DNA of 64,000 bases from Sphingobium herbicidovorans (lineage in GTDB: Bacteria > Pseudomonadota > Alphaproteobacteria > Sphingomonadales > Sphingomonadaceae). The DNA lies in NCBI RefSeq assembly GCF_002080435.1, contig NZ_CP020540.1, positions 1-64,000 on the forward strand, read 5' to 3'. Under the pieces are notes generated by a model. It worked only from the letters and a program-made list of their open reading frames with translations, was not told where the DNA came from and made no database searches. Positions 37,788-48,078 of this stretch are shown piece after piece. Within the stretch, counting starts at the first letter, position 1; each line of letters opens with the position of its first letter. Made by a program: the position numbers and the translations under genes.

Positions 37788-38012
37788 ATGCCGCTCGTCA
37801 CGATCGACGTCATCAAGGACGTTTTCACCCCTGAAGAAAAGCGCCGGCTGATCACCAATGTGACCGAGGCCCTGATCGAAGTGGAGGGCGAGGCCCTGCG
37901 CCAGGTGACATGGGTCCGCATCAAAGAGGTGGAACAGGGTGATTGGGGCATTGGGGGCCAGTTGCTGCGCGCCGCCGATGTCCAGGCCCTGGCCGGCAAC
38001 GTTCCAGCCTGA
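37788..38012 (+). CDS. 4-oxalocrotonate tautomerase-like enzyme
   Basis: A 74-residue tautomerase-superfamily protein. Removal of the initiator methionine exposes the catalytic proline (MPLVTIDV). The remainder [33 protein letters not shown] is typical of the family. ATG 37788 follows GGAGAGG; a start at 37773 would bury the proline and is rejected. The physiological substrate is unknown. Confidence 0.9.
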   Translation: MPLVTIDVIKDVFTPEEKRRLITNVTEALIEVEGEALRQVTWVRIKEVEQGDWGIGGQLLRAADVQALAGNVPA

Positions 38013-38039
38013 ACGGGAAGCCAAGCAGAGGAGGCCGAT

Positions 38040-38375
38040 ATGAGGTCATGGAGAATGGCGCTGCCTCTGGCAGTGGGGCTTGCAAGTCCGAACGTCGCAG
38101 CCGCGGCGGAGCATGGCGTAAGCATGGCGGTGAGCTATGGCGACCTCGATTTGTCGCAACCTGCAGATTCCCGTCGCCTGCACGCGCGGACCCAAAGGGC
38201 GGCCCGCACCCTTTGTGCGCAGCCGCGTCAGGGAGTGTTGGCCAGCCCCGCAGAAATCCTTTGTCGCCGGGCTGCGATGGAGAAGGCGCAAAGGCAGATC
38301 GAGCGCGCTGTGGCGTTCGCGGTCGAGCGCCGCAGCCTTGCTCAACGTGGCTTCGCCACGGCAACGGCCCGTTGA
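38040..38375 (+). CDS. UrcA family protein
   Basis: A 111-residue exported protein with signal peptide (MALPLAVGLASPNVAAAA) and the UrcA signature YGDLDLSQPADSRRLHARTQRAARTLC, plus a second cysteine in EILCRRAAM. UrcA proteins are small alphaproteobacterial periplasmic proteins of unknown function. It lies 27 bases after the tautomerase, likely one transcript ending in the hairpin at 38383. Confidence 0.88.
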   Translation: MRSWRMALPLAVGLASPNVAAAAEHGVSMAVSYGDLDLSQPADSRRLHARTQRAARTLCAQPRQGVLASPAEILCRRAAMEKAQRQIERAVAFAVERRSLAQRGFATATAR

Positions 38376-38382
38376 GCGTCAA

Positions 38383-38410
38383 GCCCGTCCCGGCTGCAGC
38401 CGGGATGGGC
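38383..38410 (+). terminator. Strong hairpin after urcA
   Basis: GCCCGTCCCGGC (38383-38394) and GCCGGGATGGGC (38399-38410) pair over 12 positions with one G-T and loop TGCA, eight bases after the stop. No T run follows, so termination is uncertain; an mRNA end stabiliser is possible. Confidence 0.45.
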
Positions 38411-38577
38411 GCTGCCGAATAGTTGGTGCGAGCAGACCGTCCGCGCCTGAGCGGGGAAATGGCTCCGATCAATGGGGGCAAAGTTCAGCGGCTTGTGCGA
38501 AGAATCGCCTGAAGGTTCGGCTGCTTTATGATATAGAAGCCGACCATCGACCCACTCTCAATTGTCAGGAGATGGCG

Positions 38578-40356
38578 ATGGAAAAGACCGTGGGTTCGCT
38601 GTCCCTCATGACAGCGGCCATCATGCTGATGAGCGTTTCTCCGGTCCCGCGTGAGAGGTTTTCCGCCGAACTCCTCGCGCGCCTTGATCCCGCCGTGACC
38701 GCACGCAGTCTTTGCGGTGGCAAGGAGGGCACCGGCCGGCCGATGCGCGCGATGCTCTCCGTGGCAGCAACCGTTGTTCAAGGTCAAACCGCCATGCGAG
38801 CTCCTCTGTATGACAATCTGGGAAAGGTCCACCTTCCAATCACGACCAGTCATCCCCTGGCGCAGCGTTTCTTCGACCAAGGATTGGCCCTCGCCTACGG
38901 CTTCAATCATGCGGGAGCGATCGCCTCCTTTCGCGAAGCACAGCGGCTCGACCCCAATTGCGCGATGTGCTTCTGGGGTGAGGCGCTGGCCCATGGTCCG
39001 AATATCAACGCGCCGATGAACCCAGCCACCAATGCGCGGGCGGTCGGCCTTGCGGGCTATGCGCAGTGGCTCGCCCGCAACGGGAGTCTGGCAGAGCAGC
39101 TGCTGACGGCTGCCATGATCAAGCGCTATTCGGCCGATCCCAAGGCGGATCGCGCCGAACTGGACACTGCCTATGCCGACGCCATGCTGGCCGCGGCAGA
39201 AGCGCAACCAGCCCATGATGACATCGCGCTGCTCGCGGTGGAGGCGGCGATGGACACGCGGCCATGGGATTATTGGCTTGCCGACCGGCGGACGCCGCAG
39301 CCCAGACTGCGCGAGGCCGTCCGCCTGGTCGAAACGGTGCTTGCGCGCAACCCAGACCATCCGCAGGCACCGCATCTCTATATCCATCTGATGGAGAATG
39401 GGCCTGATCCCAAGCGGGCCGAGGCAGCGGCCGATCGACTGGCAACACCGCTGGCGGCGAAGGCGGCGCATCTCCTTCACATGCCGGCGCATATCTATTA
39501 TCGCCTGGGCCGATGGCAGGATTCTCTACGGGTCAACATCGCCGCCGCGCGCGCGGATGAGGAATGGATCAGGTCCAGCGGCGACAGGGGCCTGGTTCGC
39601 TACGGCTATTATCCCCACAATGTCCACTTCATCGTCACCTCGGCGCAGATGGCCGGAGACATGGCTACCGCCATGCGCGAAGCGCAGCGGCTTGAAACGA
39701 TTCTGGACGCTGCCACAAGCGCGAAGATCGCATGGGTTCAGGCAATCCATGCAGCGCCCTATTTCGCGGCGGCACAGTTTGCCACGCCCAACCAAGTTCT
39801 CGGCCTGCGGGCGCCTGATGCTCGCCTGCCTTATGCCGTTGCCATGCGGCACTATGCTCGGGCGTCAGCCTATGCCCAACAGAGGAACCGGAGGGGTTTC
39901 GACCAGGAGCTGGCGATGCTGAGCGCTTTGCGCGACAGCGAAGCTATGCAGCCGATGATCGATCAAGGAGTTCCCGCGCGCGATCTGCTGCAACTTGCCG
40001 AGACAGTTGCGCTCGCGCGGTGGGAGCAAGCCGGCGGTCGCTATCGCGAGGCGGAGAAGCATTATCGAGCGGCTGTCGCGATCGAAGAGAAGATCCCCTA
40101 TATGGAGCCGCCCTACTGGTATTATCCTGTCCAACAGTCGCTGGGCGGCGTGCTGTACCGCCAGGCGCGCCACGAGGAAGCCCTCGCCGCCTTCACCGGA
40201 GCGCTTGCGCGTTCCCCGAACAATGGATGGGTTCTCTACGGTATAGCCTCTTCCCAACGGGCGCTTGGAAGGCGGGCGCATGCGGCTGCTGCACAAGCTG
40301 CTTTCAAGCGCGTCTGGGCTGGTGAGTCAAGCTGGTTGAGAATGGACCGGCTATAG
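38578..40356 (+). CDS. Secreted TPR-repeat protein
   Basis: A 592-residue protein with an N-terminal hydrophobic segment (LSLMTAAIMLMSVSPV) followed by tetratricopeptide-like repeats: AQRFFDQGLALAYGFNHAGAI, REAVRLVETVLARNPDHPQAP, EEALAAFTGALARSPNNGW. CAMCFWGEALAHGPNINAPM and HLYIHLME are typical of a family of bacterial TPR proteins of unknown role. The ATG at 38578 follows AGGAG by six bases. It stands alone. Confidence 0.85.
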   Translation: MEKTVGSLSLMTAAIMLMSVSPVPRERFSAELLARLDPAVTARSLCGGKEGTGRPMRAMLSVAATVVQGQTAMRAPLYDNLGKVHLPITTSHPLAQRFFDQGLALAYGFNHAGAIASFREAQRLDPNCAMCFWGEALAHGPNINAPMNPATNARAVGLAGYAQWLARNGSLAEQLLTAAMIKRYSADPKADRAELDTAYADAMLAAAEAQPAHDDIALLAVEAAMDTRPWDYWLADRRTPQPRLREAVRLVETVLARNPDHPQAPHLYIHLMENGPDPKRAEAAADRLATPLAAKAAHLLHMPAHIYYRLGRWQDSLRVNIAAARADEEWIRSSGDRGLVRYGYYPHNVHFIVTSAQMAGDMATAMREAQRLETILDAATSAKIAWVQAIHAAPYFAAAQFATPNQVLGLRAPDARLPYAVAMRHYARASAYAQQRNRRGFDQELAMLSALRDSEAMQPMIDQGVPARDLLQLAETVALARWEQAGGRYREAEKHYRAAVAIEEKIPYMEPPYWYYPVQQSLGGVLYRQARHEEALAAFTGALARSPNNGWVLYGIASSQRALGRRAHAAAAQAAFKRVWAGESSWLRMDRL

Positions 40357-40425
40357 TTCTGGAGTATGGTTGGGGTCGGCCCTCGCCAGAACGGACGCGT
40401 GAAATCGGCAACGGAACGGCTGTAA

Positions 40426-40850
40426 ATGTCGGCCATTCTGAACGGCATGCGTCCCACATTGCACCCGCGGCTGGTGAACGGGCGGTTCGGCGACCCGCCC
40501 TGTTCATTCAAGCACTCCACCGTCCTGATGCGCTGCTGTTCGACCTGGGTGATCTGACCCCGCTCAGCACCCGTGACGTGCTTCGGATCACGCACGTCTT
40601 CGTCTCACATATGCACATGGACCACTTCATCGGCTTTGACCGGCTGTTGCGTGTCCATGTCGGTCGGGAAAAAGAGATTGTCATAGTCGGCCCGGCGGGC
40701 ATAGCGGCCGCAGTAGGGCATAAGCTGCACGCCTATCGTTGGGATCTGGTCGATCGCTATGCGACCGACCTGGCCTTCTATGTCATCGAGGTGCATGCAG
40801 CCGACAGGTTGGACGCCTTGCGGTTTCGTCTGAAGACGCGCTTCGCCTGA
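40426..40850 (+). pseudogene. RNase Z-like metallo-beta-lactamase relic
   Basis: MBL-fold protein remnant. The first frame (ATG 40426) reads HPRLVNGRFGDP; the second continues ALFIQALHRPDALLFDLGD, then VFVSHMHMDHFIGFDRLLRV with the HxHxDH metal site and IVIVGPAGI. Joining requires one extra C in the run at 40494-40496. The protein then ends at 40850 after about 142 residues, far short of the ~300 of the family, with the C-terminal metal ligands missing. It is therefore both frameshifted and truncated. Confidence 0.75.
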
Positions 40851-41019
40851 GGCCGCCGACGACTCGCGCGTGCAAGTCGGCTGCGGCACAGCTCGAAGCT
40901 AGGATCATGTTGAGGTGCGCTACCGTGGGTCTGCCTTCCCTGGGAAATAAACAGGCGGGTCACCTACCGCGTGCAAGCTAAAGACGATCAATAGCTCGCG
41001 CCTACAGCGCACAGAGTTC

Positions 41020-41907
41020 TCACCAGTAACGACCGGTGTTTAGGCACTGTTGCCACCGCCGCACGGCGCGCATCTTCCCTGTCGTGTCGGAGGAGAGAGC
41101 CGCGTCGGCCTGATATTTCTGCTGACATTCCACCTTTCGACTTGCGGGCGGGTTGGATGTGGAAGGCTTCGCAGTGGCAGTTCCCAGCAGCGCCTTCATC
41201 TCGGGTGAGGTGGCGAGTTGAGGCGCGGTCTGGCCATCCTTGTTGCGGATAGTTCGTTTGGCCCCGTGATCTAGTAGGATCTTGGCCAAAGCAACCCGAT
41301 CCCGATCTGCGGCGTGATGAAGTAGCGTCCAGCCATATTGGTCCTGATCATCAACACCGACACAGTCTTCGATCAATCCGGTTAACTCGTCGGGATGATT
41401 GTACCAGATCGCATCCTTGGCCTTCAGAAATGGGCGCATGGCAGGGGACCGCCCGTCATTCACCTGTTCCGACCGAACCATAGCGCACATACCGTTTCTG
41501 GCAGGCGGTGTTGGCTGCGGGCGACTGACGGCAGCGCCACGCGGCTGGCCAGCTGATCCAACTGTCGATGCTTGAGCCATGGCTTTGCGGATCTCAGCCT
41601 GCACCATGGTCCCGATAGCCATCTGATAAGGCGTGCTGCCCGAGCGTGATTTTAGGCTTGGATCGGCACCGCGAGCGAGGAGCGCCCTCACCATTTCGAG
41701 GTTACCGGCATCCGCAGCATAGTGAAGAAGGCTGTAGCCTTCATCAGTTTGCATATTCACATCGAATTGACCGCTGTCCACAATCCTCAGAGCCTCAGCA
41801 TTTTGCTTAACTTTCAGATAATAGCGTGCATCATCGAAGGGATCGCCTGCAATGGCGGCAGAAGACATAAAGAGGGCAGTTAACCCTATCAGCATATTAC
41901 GGAACAA
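41020..41907 (-). CDS. Exported ankyrin-repeat protein
   Basis: A 295-residue protein with a signal peptide (MLIGLTALFMSSAAIAGD) and ankyrin repeats in two groups: EGYSLLHYAADAGNLEMVRALLARGADPSLKS and YGWTLLHHAADRDRVALAKILLDHGAKRTIRN. A proline-rich linker separates them, with four scattered cysteines. Probable periplasmic protein-binding role. It shares strand and position with two other small exported or membrane proteins. Confidence 0.88.
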   Translation of the reverse strand: MFRNMLIGLTALFMSSAAIAGDPFDDARYYLKVKQNAEALRIVDSGQFDVNMQTDEGYSLLHYAADAGNLEMVRALLARGADPSLKSRSGSTPYQMAIGTMVQAEIRKAMAQASTVGSAGQPRGAAVSRPQPTPPARNGMCAMVRSEQVNDGRSPAMRPFLKAKDAIWYNHPDELTGLIEDCVGVDDQDQYGWTLLHHAADRDRVALAKILLDHGAKRTIRNKDGQTAPQLATSPEMKALLGTATAKPSTSNPPASRKVECQQKYQADAALSSDTTGKMRAVRRWQQCLNTGRYW

Positions 41908-41994
41908 AGTTATCTACTCCCCCAGAAGTGGCATGTACTGCCTTTATATTGCCTCCACCGCCGAGGTGCAGCTTATGGGTGCGCACGCTCATGA

Positions 41995-42240
41995 CTATTT
42001 CCTGCGCCGCCGTCGCACGGCGCGGGCGCAGAACTCGCTCAGTGCTGCAACCAAGAGCGCTAGAACGGTCGCTGCCAAGAGGACGAGAAGACCGATCAGC
42101 ACCCATCCGGCGATCTCGGTTCCCCCGTCGATCCCGCAGCAGCGTATGCTCACAACTCCATAGGCGATGGGTGCTAATAAGGCGATGGCACCGGCGAAAG
42201 CCAAGGCGGCGGAAATTTTCGCCGCCCAACTGATCTGCAA
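41995..42240 (-). CDS. Small two-helix membrane protein
   Basis: An 81-residue protein with two hydrophobic helices (ISAALAFAGAIALLAPIAYGV and WVLIGLLVLLAATVLALLVAAL) and a highly basic tail RRRRRK. It begins two bases after the repeat-bearing secreted protein gene, so it is co-transcribed. No family is recognised. Confidence 0.7.
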   Translation of the reverse strand: MQISWAAKISAALAFAGAIALLAPIAYGVVSIRCCGIDGGTEIAGWVLIGLLVLLAATVLALLVAALSEFCARAVRRRRRK

Positions 42241-42242
42241 CT

Positions 42243-42617
42243 TCAGTTTTGCACCCAGACCTTCATGTTCGCACCGCCAGCGGAGACGACGTTCGCTCCT
42301 CCTGCTGAGACAACATTGGCGCCGCCTGCGGAAACGACTCCTGCGCCACCCACAACAGGGTATTTTTGGCCGTTAAATTCCACAACCGCCGAACCGTCTT
42401 TGACGTGAACCTTGGCTCCTGCAGGCACGCGCAGATCGATCTGCTTCTTACGGTGGTAGGGGAATTGCGGACCGTTATTATTGTCCCACGGAGCGCAGCC
42501 CCAAACGAAGATGTTGACCACCCCATTGCATCCGGTGCCAGCTTCAGCCGGCACGGCGGTCATCCCGACCGTGACTAGACCCGCAGCAACGGCCACGGCC
42601 CGAACATGTGAACGCAT
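42243..42617 (-). CDS. Secreted protein with VVSAGGAN repeats
   Basis: A 124-residue exported protein. A signal peptide (VAVAAGLVTVGMTAVPAEA) is followed by a cysteine-containing segment (GCNGVVNIFVWGCAPWDNNNG). The C-terminus carries four tandem copies of VVSAGGAN (the last ending in M). The codons of the copies differ, so the repeat seems maintained at protein level. No family is recognised. It may self-assemble or bind the envelope. Neighbour of the small membrane protein. Confidence 0.75.
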   Translation of the reverse strand: MRSHVRAVAVAAGLVTVGMTAVPAEAGTGCNGVVNIFVWGCAPWDNNNGPQFPYHRKKQIDLRVPAGAKVHVKDGSAVVEFNGQKYPVVGGAGVVSAGGANVVSAGGANVVSAGGANMKVWVQN

Positions 42618-43057
42618 AGATCCCCCAATAGTCTCCCAAACAGCCGAGGCTGCTAAAAGGCTGATTTAACTAAGTGAAGCGTCAAGGGAAAGTAAAAAGC
42701 ACAGCATGATCCCACATGGATGTCATTCTCCTAAAATTCTCGAGATCGAGCTCATCGTCGATGAAACATCACCCATTCACTAAAATAGATCAATGATCTT
42801 GGTTGATGCGTTTTTCCGCCATCGATCATTGATTATGCGAGATAGCTGGACTTCTCCGGCATGTGGAATAGGAAAACTGTAGATACGCCTCTGTGGTTTG
42901 ATGCGGTTATACTTTCGGACGCGCTTTGTCCGGTGAAGGCTAGAGCGGACGGTCCGCAGCTCGCGGGCGCAAATTGTCATCTTAGCGGCTTGACGGGGTC
43001 GGGCTTGCAATCCCGTGCTTCAACCCTATCGTCACGCAACAAAATGGGGATGCGGGA
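42618..43057. other. Spacer between secreted-protein operon and DUF485-actP
   Basis: About 440 bases, a divergent promoter region. No gene is supported. A perfect 10-base inverted repeat, ATCAATGATC (42789-42798) and GATCATTGAT (42824-42833), lies in the middle. Confidence 0.5.
42789..42833. promoter_or_regulatory. 10-base inverted repeat upstream of actP
   Basis: ATCAATGATC and GATCATTGAT are exact inverted repeats 25 bases apart, about 225 bases before the DUF485 gene. It could be a paired regulator site or a cruciform; no regulator can be named. Confidence 0.4.
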
Positions 43058-43378
43058 ATGACCGATGGAGAGGAAGCGGCGCTGATTTCGGCTATAACAG
43101 CCGACACGCGCTATGTGATGTTGGTAAGACGTCGCTCGCGGCTCAGCTGGTGGTTGTCGGCAATAATCTTCCTTACCTTCCTGGGATATTTGATGCTGAT
43201 CGCGTTCGACAAGGCGCTGCTGGGAACGCCCATTGCGGGAGGCGTTACGTCTCTTGGTATTCCGGTCGGCCTTGGCGTTATCCTGCTCGCCGTAGCTCTG
43301 ACTGCCACCTACGTCGTCTACGCCAATCGCCATTTTGACGCAGCTATGGCGAAAATTCTGAAGGATCATGGTGCATGA
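43058..43378 (+). CDS. DUF485 membrane protein (YjcH-like)
   Basis: A 106-residue protein with two transmembrane helices ([22 protein letters not shown] and [28 protein letters not shown]), the DUF485 pattern. Such proteins are encoded with ActP acetate symporters. Its TGA overlaps the actP ATG by four bases (ATGA at 43375-43378). Probably an accessory to the transporter. Confidence 0.9.
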   Translation: MTDGEEAALISAITADTRYVMLVRRRSRLSWWLSAIIFLTFLGYLMLIAFDKALLGTPIAGGVTSLGIPVGLGVILLAVALTATYVVYANRHFDAAMAKILKDHGA

Positions 43379-45078
43379 AGGCTGCGTTGGTTGCCCTCAC
43401 GTTTTCATTGATCTTTCTGTCGGCACCAGGTTTTGCTGCGGCGCTCGAGGGGGAAGCTCAGCGTCAGCCGATCAACTGGGTGGCGATTGCCATGTTCGTG
43501 GCCTTCGTCGGGCTGACACTTTGGATTACCAAAGCCGCCGCCGCGCGGACCCGCACCGCGTCGGATTTCTATACGGCTGGCGGTGGCATCACGGGCTTTC
43601 AAAACGGCTTGGCCATGGCTGGCGACTACATGTCGGCGGCCTCTTTCCTTGGTATTTCGGCTCAGATTTTCAATGATGGCTATGACGGCCTCATCTACTC
43701 GACAGGCTTCCTAGTCGGTTGGCCGATCCTGCTCTTCCTGATGGCGGAACGGCTGCGGAACCTGGGGCGATATACCTTTGCTGATGTGGCGTCCTATCGG
43801 TTCGCCCAAGCGCCGGTTCGCAGTTTCGCCGCGATCAGCACGTTGCTGGTTGTCAGCTTCTACCTGATTGCGCAGATGGTCGGAGCCGGACAACTCATCA
43901 AGCTCCTGTTCGGTCTCCCCTATACCGTTGCTGTGCTGATCGTGGGAACCCTCATGATGCTCTACGTGCTGTTCGGGGGTATGCGCGCCACGACGTGGGT
44001 CCAGATCATAAAGGCGGTGCTGCTGCTCGGCGGGGCGAGCTTCATGGCGTTCATGGTCATGGCGCATATGGGCTTTTCATTTGAGGCCCTCTTTGCTCGC
44101 GCTGTAGAGGTGAAAGCAGGCGCCGCGCTAGCAAAGGGGGTGGACGGAGCTGAAGCTGCGGCGCAGGGCCGCTCGATCATGGCACCGGGCAACTTCATCA
44201 AGGATCCCGTTTCTGCCATTTCATTTGGCCTGGCGCTGATGCTGGGTACTGCGGGACTGCCTCACATTCTCATGCGCTTCTTCACCGTTCCTGACGCCAA
44301 GGAAGCGCGCAAATCCGTGCTCTGGGCTACGGGCTGGATAGGCTATTTCTATATCCTCACCTTTATCATCGGCTTCGGCGCGATCGTGCTCGTAGGGACT
44401 GAGCCCAGTTATCTAGACGCAGAAGGAGCGCTGCGGGGCGGCGGCAATATGGCCGCCATCCATCTCGCGCACGCAATCGGCGGCAACGCCTTTCTTGGCT
44501 TCATTTCAGCCGTCGCCTTTGCAACTATCCTAGCTGTCGTGGCCGGGTTGACGCTGTCCGGAGCCTCGGCAGTGAGCCATGATCTTTATGCCACCGTATT
44601 TAGACACGGCAACGCTACGTCCGCAGACGAACTCCGCATGTCACGTCTGACCACCCTGGCGCTTGGCGCAATGGCGGTGCTGTTGGGCCTGGTGTTCGAA
44701 AAGCAAAATGTCGCTTTCATGGTCAGCCTGGCCTTCGCGTTGGCAGCTTCAGGAAATTTTCCGGTGCTTATTCTCTCACTGCTTTGGAGCGGATGCACTA
44801 CACGCGGCGCTGCATGTGGCGGCACAATCGGGCTGCTCACTGCTTTTGTGCTCACTTTGCTCTCACCAGCAGTGTGGACCAACACCTTCGATCTCGGAAC
44901 TGCGCCATTCCCCTATAGTTCAGCAGCGATCTTTTCAGTGCCTGCGGGCTTCATCGCAATTTGGCTGATCTCGCTATTCGATCGTTCCCGGCGCGCTGCG
45001 ATCGACAAGGCGGGCTATCCTGCGCAACGGGTGCGGGCGGAGACTGGCATAGGAGCTTTTTCCGCGAGCGATCACTGA
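43375..45078 (+). CDS. actP: Cation/acetate symporter
   Basis: A 567-residue sodium:solute symporter family protein. An N-terminal signal-like helix is followed by about 13 transmembrane segments. Signatures include [49 protein letters not shown], and [25 protein letters not shown], characteristic of ActP. It imports acetate or similar short carboxylates with a cation. Coupled to the DUF485 gene. Confidence 0.93.
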   Translation: MKAALVALTFSLIFLSAPGFAAALEGEAQRQPINWVAIAMFVAFVGLTLWITKAAAARTRTASDFYTAGGGITGFQNGLAMAGDYMSAASFLGISAQIFNDGYDGLIYSTGFLVGWPILLFLMAERLRNLGRYTFADVASYRFAQAPVRSFAAISTLLVVSFYLIAQMVGAGQLIKLLFGLPYTVAVLIVGTLMMLYVLFGGMRATTWVQIIKAVLLLGGASFMAFMVMAHMGFSFEALFARAVEVKAGAALAKGVDGAEAAAQGRSIMAPGNFIKDPVSAISFGLALMLGTAGLPHILMRFFTVPDAKEARKSVLWATGWIGYFYILTFIIGFGAIVLVGTEPSYLDAEGALRGGGNMAAIHLAHAIGGNAFLGFISAVAFATILAVVAGLTLSGASAVSHDLYATVFRHGNATSADELRMSRLTTLALGAMAVLLGLVFEKQNVAFMVSLAFALAASGNFPVLILSLLWSGCTTRGAACGGTIGLLTAFVLTLLSPAVWTNTFDLGTAPFPYSSAAIFSVPAGFIAIWLISLFDRSRRAAIDKAGYPAQRVRAETGIGAFSASDH

Positions 45079-45195
45079 TACTTTCGCGACGTTGGGCGCG
45101 GCGAGTACCGGCATTAGCGGCAGCTTTCGGGAGCTTCATTTCTGCTCGCGGAGGGCCGCCTTGGGTCGCTCTCGCTGGCATGGGCGAGCGCTGGA

Positions 45196-46491
45196 TCAGG
45201 CTTTGCCCCGATCATGAGCCTCACCCGTAGTCTCGCCTTTGTCCGGGTCACGCCCCTGGCGGCGATCCAACCACCGCATAGCGGGCGTCACCGTTAGGCC
45301 ATGAAGCAGGATTGAGACCAGAGCCGCCAGACCCACGACGGCCCAGAGGCGGTCCGGGTCACCGACATCCATGTGATTAAGCCCATAAGCAAGATAGTAG
45401 AAGGAGCCGACGCCGCGTATACCGAAGAAAGCGGTCGTCAGCTTTTCAAAGCGGTTCGCCTTGAAGCCCGTTAGCGCGATGAGCCCTGTGGCAGGCCGCA
45501 CCACGAGCAGGATCAGCAGCACAAATGCCGCGTCCATTGGCTGGAGTGGGGCAAGCAGACCGGTTATGAGAGCTCCGCCGAACAGGAGCAGGAGAACCAT
45601 CATGGCAAGGCGTTCGATCTGCTCGGTAAGGTCGTGCATTTGCACGTTGAACTCATGGTCGCGATGTGACGCACGCAGCGTCAGCGCCGTGACGAAAACC
45701 GCCAGGAATCCATAGCAGTTAACGATCTCGGTGGCGCCATAGGAGACGAATGTCGCCGCGATGGCGATCAAGCCATCGCCGGTCTTCGCGAGCTTCGTCT
45801 CTGCCGGGATATGGAAAGTCAGCCAGCCGAAGAGTTTGCCAATCAACCAGCCGCCGCCCACGCCTGCAACGACCTCCCACACTACATTGACGCCGAGCCA
45901 GCGGCCAAACCATGGCTCCCCGGCACTCGCTGCGAGCACGATGGCGAGATGGACGAACGGAAAGGCAAGGCCGTCATTGAGCCCTGCTTCCGAGGTCAGC
46001 CCGAACCGGACTTCATCTTCTTCACCACTCCTAGGAGGGCCGACCTGAACATCGGCGGCAAGAACGGGATCGGTGGGCGCGAGGCTGGCGGCGAGCAGGA
46101 GAGCGATGCTCCATGGCAGGCCCAGCAAGGCCCCGCCCATCAGAGTGATGATGCCGATGCCGAGCGGCATGGTGATCGCAAGCAAACGCCAGGTTACGCC
46201 CCAGCGCCGCCAGTGAAAGGGGCGGTCAAGCTTCAACCCTGCGCCCATCAGTGCGATAATCACCACAAATTCGCTGAAGCGTTCGGTGATAACGGGATAG
46301 TTGATCGGCGAAGGCCGGAACTTCACCTCCGGCAAACAGAAGATGCCAGCGCCTATGAGGATGCACACGATGGGCAATGACAGCGGGAGCTTTTTCAGCG
46401 CAAGCGGTAGCCAAGCCACCAGCGCTATCAGGAACCCCGCGCCTGTCAGCATCAGGATATACGGCTCGGGCGCAGTGAAAGGCAGATCCAT
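45196..46491 (-). CDS. CPA1-family Na+/H+ antiporter
   Basis: A 431-residue protein with about twelve helices. It has LAPTDPVLAADVQVGPP (the TDP motif) and EDEVRFGLTSEAGLNDGLAFPFVHLAI (the ND motif), the ion-binding pair of CPA1 exchangers. The C-terminus TPAMRWLDRRQGRDPDKGE is duplicated in the relic at 18003-18290. It likely expels sodium or potassium for protons. It converges on actP. Confidence 0.93.
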   Translation of the reverse strand: MDLPFTAPEPYILMLTGAGFLIALVAWLPLALKKLPLSLPIVCILIGAGIFCLPEVKFRPSPINYPVITERFSEFVVIIALMGAGLKLDRPFHWRRWGVTWRLLAITMPLGIGIITLMGGALLGLPWSIALLLAASLAPTDPVLAADVQVGPPRSGEEDEVRFGLTSEAGLNDGLAFPFVHLAIVLAASAGEPWFGRWLGVNVVWEVVAGVGGGWLIGKLFGWLTFHIPAETKLAKTGDGLIAIAATFVSYGATEIVNCYGFLAVFVTALTLRASHRDHEFNVQMHDLTEQIERLAMMVLLLLFGGALITGLLAPLQPMDAAFVLLILLVVRPATGLIALTGFKANRFEKLTTAFFGIRGVGSFYYLAYGLNHMDVGDPDRLWAVVGLAALVSILLHGLTVTPAMRWLDRRQGRDPDKGETTGEAHDRGKA

Positions 46492-46799
46492 CAGCCGCTA
46501 ACGCGCCGGTTGCATGGACGTTGCTGGCCCTCGCTCCACCGCGTACCCTCGCATTCCATAGCAGCGACTGTACGGCCTCCATCAACCGCTCAATAGCTGT
46601 GGCCGACATGCAGTTTGCTGGGGGACCGGACGCCTCGCCCTGCGGCACTTTTCGCAGGCAAATGTCACGTCTGCGGACGCCAACGTCCTTGAAGAGCTAG
46701 GCTCTTAATGGTCTTCGTCAGAGGATTGACGTAGATCGCTGCACCGTGGAACCTCTCTTGAAAGAGGGGCCCGAAACCACTGTTCGAGAGGATTGAGCC
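46492..46799. other. Divergent spacer antiporter / SDR
   Basis: About 300 bases with promoters for both neighbours. A short inverted pair CCTCTCTTGAAAGAGGGG sits at 46752-46769. No gene is supported. Confidence 0.4.
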
Positions 46800-47752
46800 A
46801 TGTCTGGAGACGACCCAACTATCTCACGTCGCCAGTTTGTAGCTTCAGCGGGTGCTGTAACTGCATCGTCGGCTATCGGCACGGCCCAAGCAGCGGCACC
46901 AGAGCGGCTCGCTGGTCGATTTGCCGGTAAAATAGCCTGGATTACCGGCGGCGCACGTGGTCAAGGTCGCAGTCATGCTCAGCGTCTTGCCGCGCAGGGC
47001 GCTGACATCATTATTTCCGATAGCGTGACTTCGCTGCCGACGATCGAATACCCCATGGCAAGCCAAGCGGACCTGGATGAGACCGCGGAGATGGTACGTG
47101 CAATGGGGCGGCGCGTGCTAGCGCTCAGGTCCGACGTACGCGATCCTGACGCGGTCACCGAAGTCGCGCAAAAAGGCGTCGAAATGTTCGGCAGAATTGA
47201 TCTGTTGGTCGCTAATGCGGGAGTGTACGGCACTGCCCCCTTGGCCTCCATGAGCGACGGCTTGTTCGATGATGTCGTGCGCACCAACCTCTATGGCGTC
47301 TTTCACAGCATGCGCGCCGTGCTTCCGGGCATGGTCGCGCGCCGGTATGGGCGCATTGTTGCCATCGCATCGCTAGCTGCTCGAACGGGGCAGATGAACT
47401 CGGGCGCTTATTGCGCATCCAAATGGGGCGTCATTGGAATGGTCAAGGCCACCGCATTGGAGGTCGCGAAGAGCAATGTGACGGTAAATTGCGTATGTCC
47501 GACCGGCGTCAACACTCCGCTGCTCAATAACGCGGCCGCGTGGAAGCGGGCCTTGCCTGGCGACGCGGAGCCCAGCCGGGAAAAATTCGAGGCGAAAATG
47601 CGCCTCAATCCATTCGCCCCCAAGGTGTGCCTTGGGTGGAACCGTCAGACGTCAGTGACAGCGTCCTCTTCCTCCTGTCTGAAGAAGCACGGCATATCAC
47701 TGGTTCAGCCATTGACGTGGCGGCCGGAAGCATGGCCACTAACGTGGCGTAG
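46800..47752 (+). pseudogene. Tat-exported SDR oxidoreductase (mycofactocin-type), frameshifted
   Basis: Short-chain dehydrogenase with an N-terminal twin-arginine signal (ISRRQFVASAGAVTASSAIG). The NAD-binding motif TGGARGQGRSHAQRLAAQGADI resembles mycofactocin-coupled SDRs. NAG (ANAGVYG) and YCASK catalytic residues are present. The end of the protein (VPWVEPSDVSDSVLFLLSEEARHITGSAIDVAAGS) lies in another frame; one extra C in the run at 47617-47621 joins them and gives about 317 residues ending at 47752. Without repair the C-terminus is scrambled to 47786. Confidence 0.85.
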
Positions 47753-48078
47753 ATGCCCTTTCTTCTGGCCCCATCAGATGCATTGATAAAAGGCTGCAAA
47801 AACGCGTCACCGATCCCGGTGGATTTCAGCGGCTAAATCCGGTGAACCCACAGCCGGCCGCTAGTGGATGCTCCAATGGAGAGCTAACTGACCGCTGCCG
47901 GACGAGATAAACTTACTCCTGAATATGCAACAAGGATCCAAAAGCTGAAGCGACCGCGCGCCACACGTTATTCTGCCCTGTCCATCAACGGCTCTCATCT
48001 GGAACCTTAGTTTGTAGGGCTGCCAACCGTGTGATCGGCAGCCCGCTTGCATGCTCCAGATATTTTGAGCTCTCGAGC
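47753..48078. other. Spacer between SDR and autotransporter
   Basis: About 325 bases between convergent genes. No ORF or T-tailed terminator was recognised. Confidence 0.4.
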
